A DNA stretch of 64,000 bases from Dugong dugon (GCA_030035585.1 CM057472.1:86673601-86737600); one strand, 5' to 3'; positions 32,590 through 44,551 are shown, counted from the first letter of the stretch. A program made the numbers and translations. Notes: generated by a model not told the origin, from the sequence alone.

Positions 32590-34540
32590 GTAGGTGCTTT
32601 GTGCTTCTGGTCCTGCAGCTGCCCGAATTGCTTGCCTCCATGCCTCTGGCTGATCCTCAGAGCCTCATGGTGGCTGTCAGGCCACTTGCTGCCCATCCCT
32701 CCTGCCTACTGTGGGTTAGGCTGGCAGCAAGGCTGCCCTGCAGTGCGAGGGGGACACCTTTCCTGATGCATCGCGGTCCTGACATTGTCCCCTTGGCTTC
32801 TCCATTCTCCACCACCATTTGTCATCCCGGGCGCTGGCCCTGCTGGCTACCTCTGAAAGGGAAGCATGACACAAGGCATGACGGCGTTGATAATGGGGGT
32901 GAATGAAGCTAATTTCAGAGCAACAGAGCAGTTAACTGCCTCCTGTTCCTCCCTGTTGGGCGCTGGGTTGGGGGAGAGGAGCAGGCTTCTCCCTGAATTT
33001 CCCTCTGAGACAAGGTTTGCTTTTTGTCTTCCCCTCTATTCCACTGCCCATTGTAATGACTTTCAGCCCCCACAGGGTTGAAGGAAACCCTTGGGGTTTG
33101 ACTGTTTTCTGTTTTATATAAAAGCAAAAACCCATGGAAAGAACATGCTAATGTCCTTGTGGCAGGATTCTAACTCATTATACACCCTGAAGAAAACTGC
33201 ACATAAAGATCTGTAAATTCAGCATCTGCAACCTAAAATATTCAAATATGCAGGAATGAACTGTGCAGGAAATTCAGCGCAGCTAAGCACAGGGTGGGCT
33301 GTGAATGAAGCCTGTTTTTTTTTTTTTTTTTTTCTCCTAAATAAAAATTTTCCACATTATCAGCCTAAATCAGGATTCAAGAACTGAGCCTGCTTAAAAT
33401 TGTCTTTTCCTTCACTGTTCAATTGCTGCTATTGTGTTTCTTCTGAGTCTTGAGATGATTGCAAAATTGGTCTATCTGCCTTGCCCTGTCACCAAAGGAC
33501 TGTACTTTAATATTTCTTGTCTGTTCCTTTTCAAATATACACGGGACTTGGTGCCTCTTTTGAAGGAGACCAAAGAAAAGCAGAAGGAGGGATACTTCCA
33601 TTTCCTCCTGTTGTTCTTGAGGTGTAACATGCCTGCGGGTCCCAGCAATCCTGATCTTTTGAGGAGGTGTCGGAGGGGTCACACTGAAGGGCCTCTCCCC
33701 TTCCCCTACTCACTCACACTGGATCCATCAGACAGTTACATCATAGAGAGGAGTTTGATCTGATCAAGAACCACCCAGAACTGAGAGAAATTTGTTTATG
33801 GTGGGCAATTGAGGGCATCCTGAGTTAGAAAAGAGACAAGGTAAGGAGGAAGCACACATCCCCAGTAGAAGTGTATCCCACAGACCCAAGCCAAGGTCCA
33901 CAACATGGACTCTAGGGATTTCATTAAGAGATGATCAGTGTAGAGCAGATGCCAAAGAAGAGCGCTAGAGGGAGGGGCCCTGGTGAGTTCTCCAGTGTTA
34001 GTCGGGCCTGGAAAAGGCCTGGATGAAGTCTCTCTGTTCTTCTTGTAGGTGAGTGAGAGAAGCAAGTGCTAACAGCAGATAACCCTGAAGTAGATGTGAG
34101 TAGGGGATGCACTTGTTGTTGACCTAGTGTCTGAGCAGTTTTCGAGAGTTAATCACATCCCAAGCAAGTGGGAGGAACCAAGCTCTGTGAATGTTTAGCA
34201 TTTGATGGCCCAATTTTGATGACAAGTTACACCAGAAAAGGCATGCCCCAGTGTCTAGATACAGGGCTTCATCTATGTTCTCTAGCCTTATGCTTCCAGC
34301 TGCCGGTCAGTAGTTCTCCCAGCTGTACAGTGGTTTGGAGAACTAAGTACATCATATGGCTGACATCACAGCACAGAGTCCAGTCAGATGGGATAGGCTG
34401 ATAGGGACCTTGCTGATCTTGATTTGGCTTAGTTTAGACCCACCGATGCAGCCCAGGATTTTTGGAAAGCTGAATTCCAATATTGGTATGAAAAGCATCT
34501 GGAGGACCTGTATTGCTCACTTTTCATCCACTATTGGGCT

Positions 34541-34566
34541 TTTCTGGGGCGCCCAACGTGGAGGTG
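34541..34566 (+). other. Retroviral primer-binding-site-like string (tRNA-Lys type)
   Basis: GCCCAACGTGGAGG at 34551-34564 is the tRNA-Lys-complementary sequence typical of betaretrovirus-like (ERVK) leaders, preceded by TCTGG. GGACAAGTC at 34614-34622 would also suit such a leader. No clear LTR end or gag remains, so this is a possible relic only. Confidence 0.3.
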
Positions 34567-35410
34567 CACATGTGCAGAGTGTTCAGATGCACACAGTTAC
34601 ACGTGCTCCGGTGGGACAAGTCAGGTATCTCCTAGAAAAGGGGTCTTTTAGACAATGAAGTAATGAAAAGCACAGATATTGTGAATTCCTCTTACGTTTT
34701 CGGGAAAGGATGTGGAGTTCTTCTGGGTGATCAGTGCCACTAGACTTTAAGTCACAATTTGCAGTTTACTCTGTGTTTTTCAGATGGTCCTTTGACCCCA
34801 TTCCTCCTCCTCTCATTCTTTTCCATTTCACGACTCCTTGTCCATTCTTGCCCATCCAATGATTAGTTCAAAAACCAATACTCTCTTTCCTGCCTCCTTT
34901 CCCTCTCCTTATTCCTTCAACAGGAAAGAGATTTCTGGTTGGTTCCCACTGAAAATCTAGAATTTGCTTTTGATGCTCATAAATATGTGTGCAAATATTT
35001 ATGTATGTTGTATACGTACTACCCATCCATGTATGCTACACACTTGCTCTTCATGACTCATATCAATGTTGGGAAAATGCAGGAGAACTTAGCTTCTCTG
35101 AGACTTTTCCCTTGCTGCCCTGACCGTTTTTAGATTGGTTAAGTGTGTGCTATTTCACATACATGTGGCTATGCGGTGCTTTTGCATGCAGTGTTCGACA
35201 TGTTTTTCAGGCAAAGACCGAGAAGAAACTAAACACTTAAACAGGAAGTGATAAAAGCAGCCTTGCTGGTCACACTGGTTACTGCTTGTTGTTTAAGCTT
35301 CCGGTTGTGCATTTGTTTTGTGCTGCCTTCTCAAGACATTGCAGTGCTAACATTGTGGGTTTTGTATGTGCATTCCACTTCTTTGTGTGTCTGCAGTGTG
35401 ATGACGTTTT

Positions 35411-35446
35411 ATTCTTCCCTGCTCTCTCTCTTTCTCTCTCTTGCCG
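35411..35446 (+). promoter_or_regulatory. CUCUCU cluster before microexon C
   Basis: A run with several CTCTCTC and TTTCTC words 60-95 nt before the acceptor, separated from it by the small palindrome CATGGTGGACACCATG and the branch point region. The words match PTBP binding elements; repression is inferred from position and content. Confidence 0.45.
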
Positions 35447-35506
35447 CCTCCATGGTGGACACCATGCTTCCTCTGCTTAACTGGACCTTCCACTTCATTT
35501 CTGTAG

Positions 35507-35518
35507 GTAGAAGTAAAG
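35507..35518 (+). CDS. NRXN3: NRXN3 SS1 microexon C (12 nt, GRSK)
   Basis: A 12-nt exon between the acceptor TTTCTGTAG and a GTAGAG donor (35519-35524). With the G carried from microexon B it reads G-R-S-K and passes on one G, again phase 1. GRSK follows LSHLMMSEQ directly in long neurexin-3 alpha isoforms, and neurexin-1 has GKSKG at the same place, so order and phase support the call. The branch point is probably TTAAC (A at 35480), 26 nt from the AG. The donor is weak. The exon itself begins GTAGAA, so its acceptor abuts a donor-like sequence (see findings). The next coding exon (LNS2) is not in the window. Confidence 0.92.
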
Positions 35519-37194
35519 GTAGAGATCACTTTATTATTATTTTTTTTATCATTATGACTATCAATCTGCCTTCTGAAATATTCATGTGTCCAGGGGGAAT
35601 TGTCGATTCTGATGAATACAGTCCAGATTATAACTTAATGCTTTTAACAACGACTAAAAATAAATAAATAAAAAGCCAATGCTCTCATTTCCCTTCAAAG
35701 CACTCCATGTTCGGTGGTTGGGGGTGGTTAGAAGTTGGCTTGCCTCCCTGTAAATCAAGGGTGAGGCTTCTCCATTACGTGGTACTGTTTCTAGCAGGAA
35801 TAGGGGCCTCTGACGGTGGCTATGCCATGTGGGGAAGACATGTTTTATTTTAATGCAAGTCCCAGTAAATGAATTGAGGAGATCAGGGGGTGGGGGCAGA
35901 GTTTGACATGCGATGGCTGTATGACTTGGGAATAACTGAATTTGGGGTTAACAGTGAGGGAAAGATGACAGATGAGAAGGTGGAGAGGATTGGGGGAATT
36001 GTCTGACATTCTATTTAACGTGGCATTTGGGGGATATTTATGTATTGCCTTTTCTTCTTCTGTTATATTTACTGTATTTGTGGGAGTGGTGATTTTCTGA
36101 CTGGGGTTGATGGGCTAAGAAGGGTGGGGCTGGGGGTACGGAAGAACAAAGGAATGAAAATGCATCATGCTATAAGAAGAAAGAGGAGAAGGAGCGAACA
36201 CAGGATTTCAACTTACAAAGTCAGCCTTTTGCCAGGTAGGCAGGGAGAAGGCGAGATGCTGAGCTGTGGTGGGATCGCTCCAGTACTCTGACTTGCCTTT
36301 CAGTGCTTCACACCTTTGGGTAGCACAGCTCACTCATCCGTTTTTAATCAAAGCTGTCAGAGACCCGAGCCCAGAGAACTTGGCTCGCAAGCTGACATTG
36401 GATTAGCTGTTTAGGAGTGAAGGGAGAGGTTAATTGATAAATTTTAAATATATATCTGCCTCCCTTTCTTCCCTGACTCTCCACTCTGTAAAGCCGTGTG
36501 CCGCTTCCTTCAAAGACTGACAAACCACAGAATTAAGATTCTCATTCTGGCTTGAGGATGCTGAAGGCAGAAGGGGCTGACATGTTATTGAAAATGCTGA
36601 TTGGATGACTAGGCAGTGAACCGGCCACCTCTCCTTTGAGTTTTATGCTTTCCTGGATTTTTTTTAAAAAGCTGTGTATCGTTGCCTTGGAAGCCGTTCA
36701 GTCCTTTCCCCTTGGGGTTTGCTTGATTGCCTGTTCCTTTTATGAAAATCACAGGTGGGCTCATTCTCAGAAATCTGTCATGTGTAACCCTCACCCCATG
36801 GCTAACACGGAAACTTTGGAAAGGAAGTGAGCAAGGAGGAAGAGGAATAATGACTAAAAGTGTATGCCTGGCTGCCACCTCCACCTCTGTAGCTACACTA
36901 CTCAATCAAGGGTTGCCAGCTAGCTCCTCATAGTCAAACCTGCCAGTTTTTGCCTGAGACTTAGCCTTTCTGAAGTATGTGGTATTGCTTCCTGTCCCTC
37001 CTCCCACTGGATTCTCAGAAAACACATTAGAGTCATTGCCTATCTGTCGTCTGTCTCTCTTGCACCTTCTCCTTTTCTTTCCCTGGCCCCAGAAAACATC
37101 CCGTAAGATAGATGCTTTTAGTGTTTTTAGGTTTTGCCCATGGATAGCTCATTTTCTTTCTTTGCCCACTGCTGCTACCACTACCAGCAGTGGC

Positions 37195-37640
37195 GGACAC
37201 TTACTGAGTAGTTCCACGTGGCAGCCGTTTTGCTATGCACTTTATATGCCTTATTTAATCCTCCCAACTGTTCTAGGAGGTTGGTGATGGTGTTATCCTT
37301 CTTTTTATGGATATAAATATGTTCTTCTTGTTGTTGTTAATTGCCATCGAGTTGGTTCTGACTCATAACGACCCTGTAGGACAAAGTAGAACTACCCCAT
37401 AGAGTTTCCAAGGAGCGGCTGGTAGATTTGAACTTGCTGACCTTTTGATTAGCAGCCGAGCTCTTAACCACCACACCACCAGTGCTCCTATAAATATGTT
37501 ATATGCATATTTATATCTGTGATATATGTTATCCTTGTTTTAACAAGGCTCAGAGAGTTAAATAACTTAAGTCAGATGGCTACTAAGTAGAAATCAAACC
37601 CAGAATCTAAACCCTTGACCTCTACTCAAACTGTCTGTCT
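37195..37640 (-). repeat. MIR SINE split by an AfroSINE
   Basis: TTACTGAGTAGTTCCACGTG and TATTTAATCCTCCCAACTGT before, and AAGGCTCAGAGAGTTAAATA with GAAATCAAACCCAGAATCTA after, the SINE at 37324-37488. Confidence 0.7.
37324..37488 (-). repeat. AfroSINE with 12-bp target duplication
   Basis: TATAAATATGTT at 37312-37323 and 37489-37500 flanks a minus-strand copy from TTGTTGTTGTTAATTGCCAT to CACCACCAGTGCTCC. Confidence 0.95.
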
Positions 37641-39072
37641 TGGGTACGGGATCACCTCCACGTGTATGCCTCCTAACTGTCTCCCTGGTACTGACCTGTC
37701 TCAAGCTCCAGCCAGCCACCTCGTATTATCTGTAACACATGTCCACATAAATGTCCCACTGGTACTGTAACCTCAGTATGTTCAGTGCCAACCTTTGTAC
37801 CATCCTCCCACAAACCACCTGCCCTTTATGACTTCCCTATTTTTATTAATGGTGCCCCTATCTTCCTAATCACCCAGGCTTGAAACCCAGGAATTACTTT
37901 CTGTCCTTCTCTGTCCTGACCTTTCCCACTCCTGGGCAATCAGCTGAGAAGTCTTGTTGAGATTCTCCAAAATGTGCCTTGCATCTGTCTCACCATTAAC
38001 ACCCTCGTTCAGTTCCTGGTTAGCCCTTATTAGATTATTGCACTAGCCTAATTAGTCTCCCTGCCTCTATTCTCTTTCTGTCTGACCAGTAACCTAGAAC
38101 TGCTTAAACTCTACTGTCTACCAAATGGAGTACCGAATCAGCTATCTCACTTTCAGAGCCCTTCCCAGCTTACCTGTTTACTTTTTACCTTCTCACCTGT
38201 TAATCTTAGATGCAAACTTGCTGCAGGATACGGAATCACCAGAGTAGAACTTTCCTTTTCTTCTAGCTTTGCTTATTCTGTTTTTCTCTCCCGTAACAGC
38301 CCCTCTTTCCCTTTTTCCTGCCCATTGAAAGAATACATAGATTTCAAAACCCATTCCACTTCCTTTTTGATGCCATCCTTTAAAGTTCAAATTAGATACG
38401 GTCTCTCTCTCCACATACCTCTCTAATATCATAAATTAAAGTTATCTGGGAATTGGGCCAGTCCCCTCTACTAGATTGCAAGTATGGTGAAGACAAGCAT
38501 ATTAATCTGTTAATGTCTGGATGTGCCTAGCATAGTATGTTGTATGTGGTAGGGACTCAAGATCTCTAATCCTTCTTATCCTACGTTCAGTCATCTTCCA
38601 GAAGTGAAAGTAAAGCAAAATTAAAATGAATTCTGATCATGTAGCTCATTTGTTCAAGACTTTTGATGGATACTCACTGTATAATGTTCAATGTGCCTTC
38701 CCAGCTTTATTTTCTACAACAATAACCTACCTTCCACCATCACCCTGCCAACCCTCCTGTATCCTATACTCAACAGCTCACTTGGCCTGAGCCCATATTG
38801 TGCTTTCCTGTCCTCAGGCCTTTGTTCCAGCTCTGCCCTCTTTCTGAATGTACTTGAACACCCTTCTCTCCCTTTTCATCCTTAAAGATTCAGACTTCCT
38901 GGTTTTCCCTGGTCTTTATGCTTCTGTTATAAAGTACCCATGCCAGACAGCCTTCAGTCAGATCTACTTGTATGTTTCAGTCACTTCCCTCCTTAAGGAC
39001 ATAGGCTGTGTCTTGGTCATCTCTGTCCCCTACGCTGCACATGGCTTTGTCCAGAGTTGTACTCTATGAATG
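37641..39072 (+). repeat. Decayed L2-like LINE relics
   Basis: Protein-coding L2-like words are scattered in order (CTGGTTAGCCCTTATTAGAT, TTGCACTAGCCTAATTAGTC, GCTCATTTGTTCAAGACTTT), and the end (TTCAGTCACTTCCCTCCTTA, AAGGACATAGGCTGTGTCTT) is a recognisable L2 3' region. Much is too decayed to assign. Confidence 0.5.
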
Positions 39073-40187
39073 GTCACAGAATTAAGTAATTGAATTGTTT
39101 ACTTGGACTAAATTGGTTTTAGATCTGTAGGGGAGGGAGGAGAAGGGATGGACAGGACTAGAGTTTTCAGCACCGATACAGTTACTGGAGTCACTCTGTT
39201 CCCCAACCTGTGCCTCTTATCACTACACTCACTGACCCAACCAACTGAACAAAGAGTCCCATAGAGTCCTGGAGTGAGACCAGATGTCCGGTCTCCAGTT
39301 CTCTCCTCACCCATGTCTTCTCTTGGCCTGGTATGTGCAAGTAACAGAGGGAAATGGTTACAATTACACCAGAATTAAGTGGGAAAGGGTCTTTGGATTT
39401 ATTCTTTGAAGCTTATCAGAGAAAAAAATGCATATGCCTCAGACTATGTCATTCTTTTAAAGCTGAGTGGCAGAGCAGTAAATCCACAGTGAAAAGAAAT
39501 GTGAAGCTTAACCTACAAAACTGAGCAGGATGTTTAAGGTAGAACTATAATAGCCACATACAGGAGGCTGTTGGGCTGCACTGGGCCAAAAGCAAGGGTG
39601 ACTTTACCTAGAAGTGACTGATCAGATGAATTTTTCAGCAACCAGCCTTGGTCAGCTTTTTTGACTTGGTTTTGACAGTCTTTCATTTCAGTGTTTAGAG
39701 TGCTTTTCTTTTCCTATATTTTATTAGCATTTTGGGACTGCACATTCTAAGGTAGGTTATCAAATACTTTTCCTTGACTCTGAACTTGGAGCCAGAGTTG
39801 CAGGCTCAAATGCCTACAGGGGCCTGATGGGTATCACAAAGGAGCAGATCTGGGAATATGAAAAATCTTAGTGTAAGAGAAACAGTAGGGAGTGGTGGGG
39901 ACTGTGGCAAACTGGAGAGCAAGTCCTGTCAAAAACTCTGCTCCAATTGGTTGAGGCCATGCAGGAATGCAGGTCTAGTGTCACCAGATCCTCAAGAGAA
40001 GCCAGAGTGGATTTTATAAAAATGTCAGCTCATGGCATCTCTCTCTCTATTGCTAGCGCTTTCTCTCTTTGTATGCATGTGTGATTATATATATGTATAC
40101 ACACACAAACACATACATACACGTGCACAAACAACAAGTGGTTTGGTCCATGAGCCCCAAGTTTTTGACCTTTGGCTTCAGAAGGAT

Positions 40188-40606
40188 TTGTTGTTGTTAG
40201 GTGCTGTTGAGTCACTTCTGACTTACAGCAACACTACATACAACAGAACAAAATACTGCCTGGTCCTGCACCATCCTCACAAGCATTGTTATGCTTGAGC
40301 CCATTGTTGGCAGTCCCTGTGTCAGTTCATCTTGTTGAGAGTCTTCCTCAAATTTGCTGACCCCTCTGCTTTACCAAGCATGATGTCCTTCTCCAGGGAC
40401 TGATCCCTTCTAATAACATGCTTCTAAGGAGCATTCTGGCTGTACTTCTTCCAAGACAGATTTGTTTGCTCTTTTGGAAGTCCATGATATATTCAATATT
40501 CTTCACCAACACCATAGTTCAAAGGCGTCAATTTTTCTTTGGGCTTCTTTATTCATTGTCCAGCCTTCGCATGCATATGAGGTGATTGAAGACACCATGG
40601 CTTGAG
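40188..40606 (-). mobile_element. RTE (BovB-like) LINE 3' fragment
   Basis: From the RTE tail (TTGTTGTTAGGTGCTGTTGA) inward to the end of the reverse-transcriptase ORF: on the minus strand about 40503-40600 reads ...YACEGWTMNK...RKIDAFELWCW, the C-terminal motif of RTE-clade LINEs. The tail is the sequence the AfroSINEs share, fitting mobilisation by this LINE. Truncated and inactive. Confidence 0.85.
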
Positions 40607-41039
40607 CAGAGTGGAAGAACATAATATTCTTCCATGATTTCTTGCTGGATGTCATTAGTAGGAGGTAGCCCCTGGCAGCATGTTGATTCATTTTCTTTTG
40701 CCTGTAGCAGCAATTAGGGCACAAGGAATTCTTCTCACCCTTGCTACTATGGCCATGGAGCCTGCTCCATGTGTTGGGTGAAGTTGGCTTTGTAGAATGG
40801 TGTGGGCATGTGTAGGGAGGGGTTGGAAAATGTTGAGAATGACCAGGAAAAAAAGAAATTACACTTGCAATAATTGCCAAGAACCGGCACAATTTTTTAC
40901 ATAGTAAGGGTGGCTGGGTGAGGGGACATTTAATTCCTCTTTCCTTTCGCTCTAGAGAACATCTTATTTACTGGGCTTGATTGTATTGACCCTAAGATCT
41001 ACTTTAACCCTTCAGAATTTGGAGGCCCCTTCTGAGATT

Positions 41040-41450
41040 TGTTTATATATATTTTCCCATGTAGATTTGATGATTGGCCTTCTAATGCTGAGCTAATCAA
41101 CACTGGCCAAACTGGAAGGAGATAATCAAGCTACATGAACTTGAACATGATTTCATGTAGATTGTGTTTTACTAGTAATAACGTTAAGAAACCTTGATTT
41201 GAGGAGTTGAGCCCCCTGTTGTCCCTGCTAGAACTCTAAAGCCCTGCAAATAAGTTACTGACTAGATAGCCAACTGTTTATGCAAATTATAAGTGCAATG
41301 CCTGCCACTAATTATGAAAATAAACTCATCTGTGCTCTATAAATATCTAATTATAATAAAATAGAGGCAATATTACATTTCCCTCTCTTGCCTCATCTGT
41401 TTCTTATCCGCCACTGATTTGTCCCCTTGATGTATGAAATTGCTGTTTTT
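41040..41450. other. Repeat-free AT-rich block (candidate conserved element)
   Basis: No repeat signature. It contains ATGCAAAT (octamer, 41280-41287), TAATTAT clusters and GATAATCAAGC. Low substitution against other mammals would be expected if it is an enhancer; not testable here. Confidence 0.3.
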
Positions 41451-41884
41451 TAAAGGAGCCTGTTTTCCATCTTTTTTTTTTTTTTTTCCTTCTAATGTTT
41501 TGAAAGTCTGTGGGGGGAAAATAGATTTATTTTAAACATAAAAGTAAATTGCCTGATTTTAATAGCTCTGTGGGTTTTTTTTTTTTTTTTTTGGCAGTGA
41601 TGACTTTAAAATGGTGCTTTAAAAATATGAAAAGTTTTTTTTTTTTTTAATTTAGAAATTTTTCAGGGATGCTAAGATATTTTTTTGATGTACTCATTTC
41701 TTGGAGCATTTTTAAATGGGCATAGCTGATTTATTAGTGTACATTGTATTGATGGGATATTTCAATTAAATTCCAGTAGGCAATACATAAAAGAAAATCT
41801 TTCTCAGATTTCTAAGCAACATATCCTTTTCCTCCTTTTTAATTATTAATTTGGGTTTATTTATTACTCACAGATTTTATGTCT

Positions 41885-42030
41885 GCATATATATATATAT
41901 CATAAAACACTTTCTCTTCTAAGTATAGACCTTTTCTTACCAAGCTGAGTTGATTAATTCTAGAGGATATATACCTGCCAATCATATATATATGATATAT
42001 ATCACACACACCCCCACACACATACACACA
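41885..42030. repeat. TA/CA simple repeats
   Basis: ATATATATATAT at 41887-41900 and TATATATATGATATATATCA then CACACACCCCCACACACA at 41984-42028. Confidence 0.8.
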
Positions 42031-42602
42031 CTTGACTTTGATAGCACTTATAGGTAATGTCTATTGCCTTTATGACACATTTCATTTAGAAAGAATTCAG
42101 CAGAATAACCTGATAGGAGCATATTTGATAAGAGAAAAAGAAACATACATTCTTTATATGCTTAGGCTTGTATACCCCACTGTCTGTTTCTCAGGTGTAC
42201 AAGTCAGTGTATGTGTATCTGGGCATAGGTACAGTTTGTCCAAATACGTATGAATAGGCTTATACTGGTTTAGCATGGTCTCCTATGTAGCTTCTGTTTT
42301 TAGGTATACCAAAAATACTAATTTCCAGGGTGATATGTCTTCTCTGAATTTAGCATGTTTCTTGCTTTAATATTTTGAAATCAATGCCTATATGACATTC
42401 AATAAGTGTTGATAGAGTGCCTCTGGTATGCCAGGATGTACGCAGGAGCTGGGTAAACCGTGCTGACCAAGCAAACGTGGACCCTGCCTGCCGAGACCTG
42501 TACCATCAACGGGAATTTTAAAACAGCTTTCAAATGTAACAGTCACTTCTCCTCCTAAAGTAAAAGTCTTAAATAAATTCTGTTGTTAACGTATTGGTGT
42601 AC

Positions 42603-42765
42603 ATTGTTGTTGGTTGCAGTCCAGTCGGCTCTGACTCATGGCGACCTTACGTATAGCGGAACGAAATGTTGCTCTGTCCTGTGCTATCTCCACGATCATT
42701 GATTTGAGTCCGTTGTGGCTATTGGAATGTCAATCCATTATTGTGACTATTGTGTCAATCCAGTA
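42603..42765 (-). mobile_element. RTE/AfroSINE tail fragment
   Basis: TTGTTGTTGGTTGCAGTCCA, GGCTCTGACTCATGGCGACC, TGTGGCTATTGGAATGTCAA: reverse complement of the long SINE/RTE tail, with ATCCATTATTGTGACTATTG duplicated in part. Confidence 0.75.
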
Positions 42766-43149
42766 TTGGTACGTATGTATGCTGGTTTAAAAAGTAGTTT
42801 TAAAATTAATTCTATTTATTTATTTTGTTTTAAAGGGAAACTCCTGGATAATAATTCAATTTTTTATTCACCTGCCTTTTAAATTGTCAGAATCAGAAAA
42901 GAGAATATGATTTGTGTGTGAGCACAGTGGGGATTTTTTATTGGTTCGTTTGTTTTTACTGGGGGATAGCATGCATAGTGTAAGGTATACAAAATGCACG
43001 CTCTTAAGCCTACAGCTTAAAAAATGTTTTAAACCTGAACATGCTTATGTAAACACCATCCAGATCAAGATATGGGACGTCTCCATCACCCCATATGGTT
43101 CTGTCATGTCACTTTTGGTCATTTATGTTTAATAAATACATTTTTTTCT

Positions 43150-44500
43150 CCCCACTCCTTTCAGAACTGTGTGGACCCATGTAACAAGCAGCAGGCAGGC
43201 TATAGATTGCTTTAGTTTTCATTTCGAAGGATTAACCTTGCACAAGGCTAAGGCCTTGTGGGTTTCACCGTGTGTAAACAGAGGCAGAAATGTCCTCTGG
43301 TGAGGTATATAGCCTTGCCTTGTTTTTGATGAAGCTAACTTTCCCTCTGCACAAAGAGGATATCTAATTGATATCATTGGGCTTTTTATATTTTTTCCTA
43401 AGGCATTTAGTGGTGAGCTGAACAGCAGAGGTGGAAAAGACCATATGCTTTGTAAAAAGCCAGCATAATAACGCTTTCTGATGGACGTCTGCTTTCAAAA
43501 GTGCTGCATCTTTCATTAAAATTTACATGTAAAGTAAGGGCAGGCACGGTGACATGAAAGTTAATGCAACGTGCACGTCTTGACATAATAACAATTGCAA
43601 GAAACTGGAGATCCCAGATGGCAGCTTGGCCTTTGCCATCCATTTAATAAGCTACTAACTGCTAATTATTTCACTCTTTTGGGCAAGTTAATTTACTGTT
43701 GACTCTTAAAGAGATGCTGCTCTTTTTTCCCCCACCCTTATCCCACACTAAACAGAGTCCTTTCACTTGCAGTTTTGAAAAGTGCTTCCATGCACTTTGG
43801 AAGTTTTCCAGACCATGGTGACAATGATGGCAAAAACTGGGGTGGAGGGGTTGTTTAGTAAACATTTTCCTGCGTTTTTTGAATATAGAAATTAAAAAAA
43901 AAAATTCATTTGTCTAAGGATCCTCCGTGTGTGTGTATGTGTAAGAGCAATAGATCAAGTAGCCAATACCGGGAGAAGAAATGAGATTTGGAGTCGATTT
44001 AAGAGTGAAAGAACAGCTGCCTTTTAAATGGTCGCTAATTCTGACAATTAGTGCTGTTTTGTGAGTGTGTGATTTTCTGCGATAGCAGTTAGGAGGCATG
44101 ATGGTGTGTAATAGCTCATTTCCTAAGCTTTATGGTGATGTAGCAGCATAGCGGAGACCATGCAGAACTGAAAGAGAACCAGGTCCTACATGTTATGGAG
44201 TCTTTTTTAAACAAAAAGTGCACAAAACATGATTATTGCCTGTATTCTGACTTCTGTAGGATGATTTTAGAGTTTAGCACAGACACAGATTATGAAACGA
44301 GTGTTGTGCAAGTGGGCTTGGACGCATCAAGTGTGAATGTTTGGAAAAGAGCCTTGTTTGCAACGAGCTGTCTGACAATCAAAATATTTACTTAAAGACA
44401 AGCTAAGGACTGTGCCGTGCAAATGCCTGCAGATCCATTATTGAAATGAGAGTCACTAGTGCAGCTTGATACCATGCAAAAATAAGTCTCAAACCTCAAA
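43150..44500. other. Repeat-poor block (candidate conserved elements)
   Basis: About 1.3 kb without a recognisable repeat except a short GT run (43929-43942). It holds CTAATTGATATC (43363), GCTAATTATTTC (43660), AACAATTGCAAG (43590) and CGCTAATTCTGACAATTAG (44032), i.e. several homeodomain- and SOX-like words. Such islands in neurexin introns may be enhancers; inferred. Confidence 0.3.
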
Positions 44501-44504
44501 TACT

Positions 44505-44506
<2 letters not shown>

Positions 44507-44543
<37 letters not shown>
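44507..44543. repeat. (TG)n microsatellite
   Basis: About 37 nt of TG. Confidence 0.95.

Positions 44544-44551
<8 letters not shown>

Larger units (their letters stand above)
32590..35506 (+). other. NRXN3: NRXN3 intron between SS1 microexons B and C (2.9 kb)
   Basis: A short intron from GTAGGT to the AG at 35505-35506. Unlike its neighbours it has no AfroSINE. The first 300 nt are rich in CTGC and TGCC words; a long T run sits at 33315-33333. The rest is unclassified apart from the retroviral PBS-like string at 34551. TGCATGCA (35183-35190) lies about 320 nt before microexon C. Confidence 0.85.

Noticed and set aside
34784-34830. TTTTTCAG acceptor-like site followed by ATGGTCC
   Set aside because: No donor follows within a reasonable distance and no neurexin residues result.
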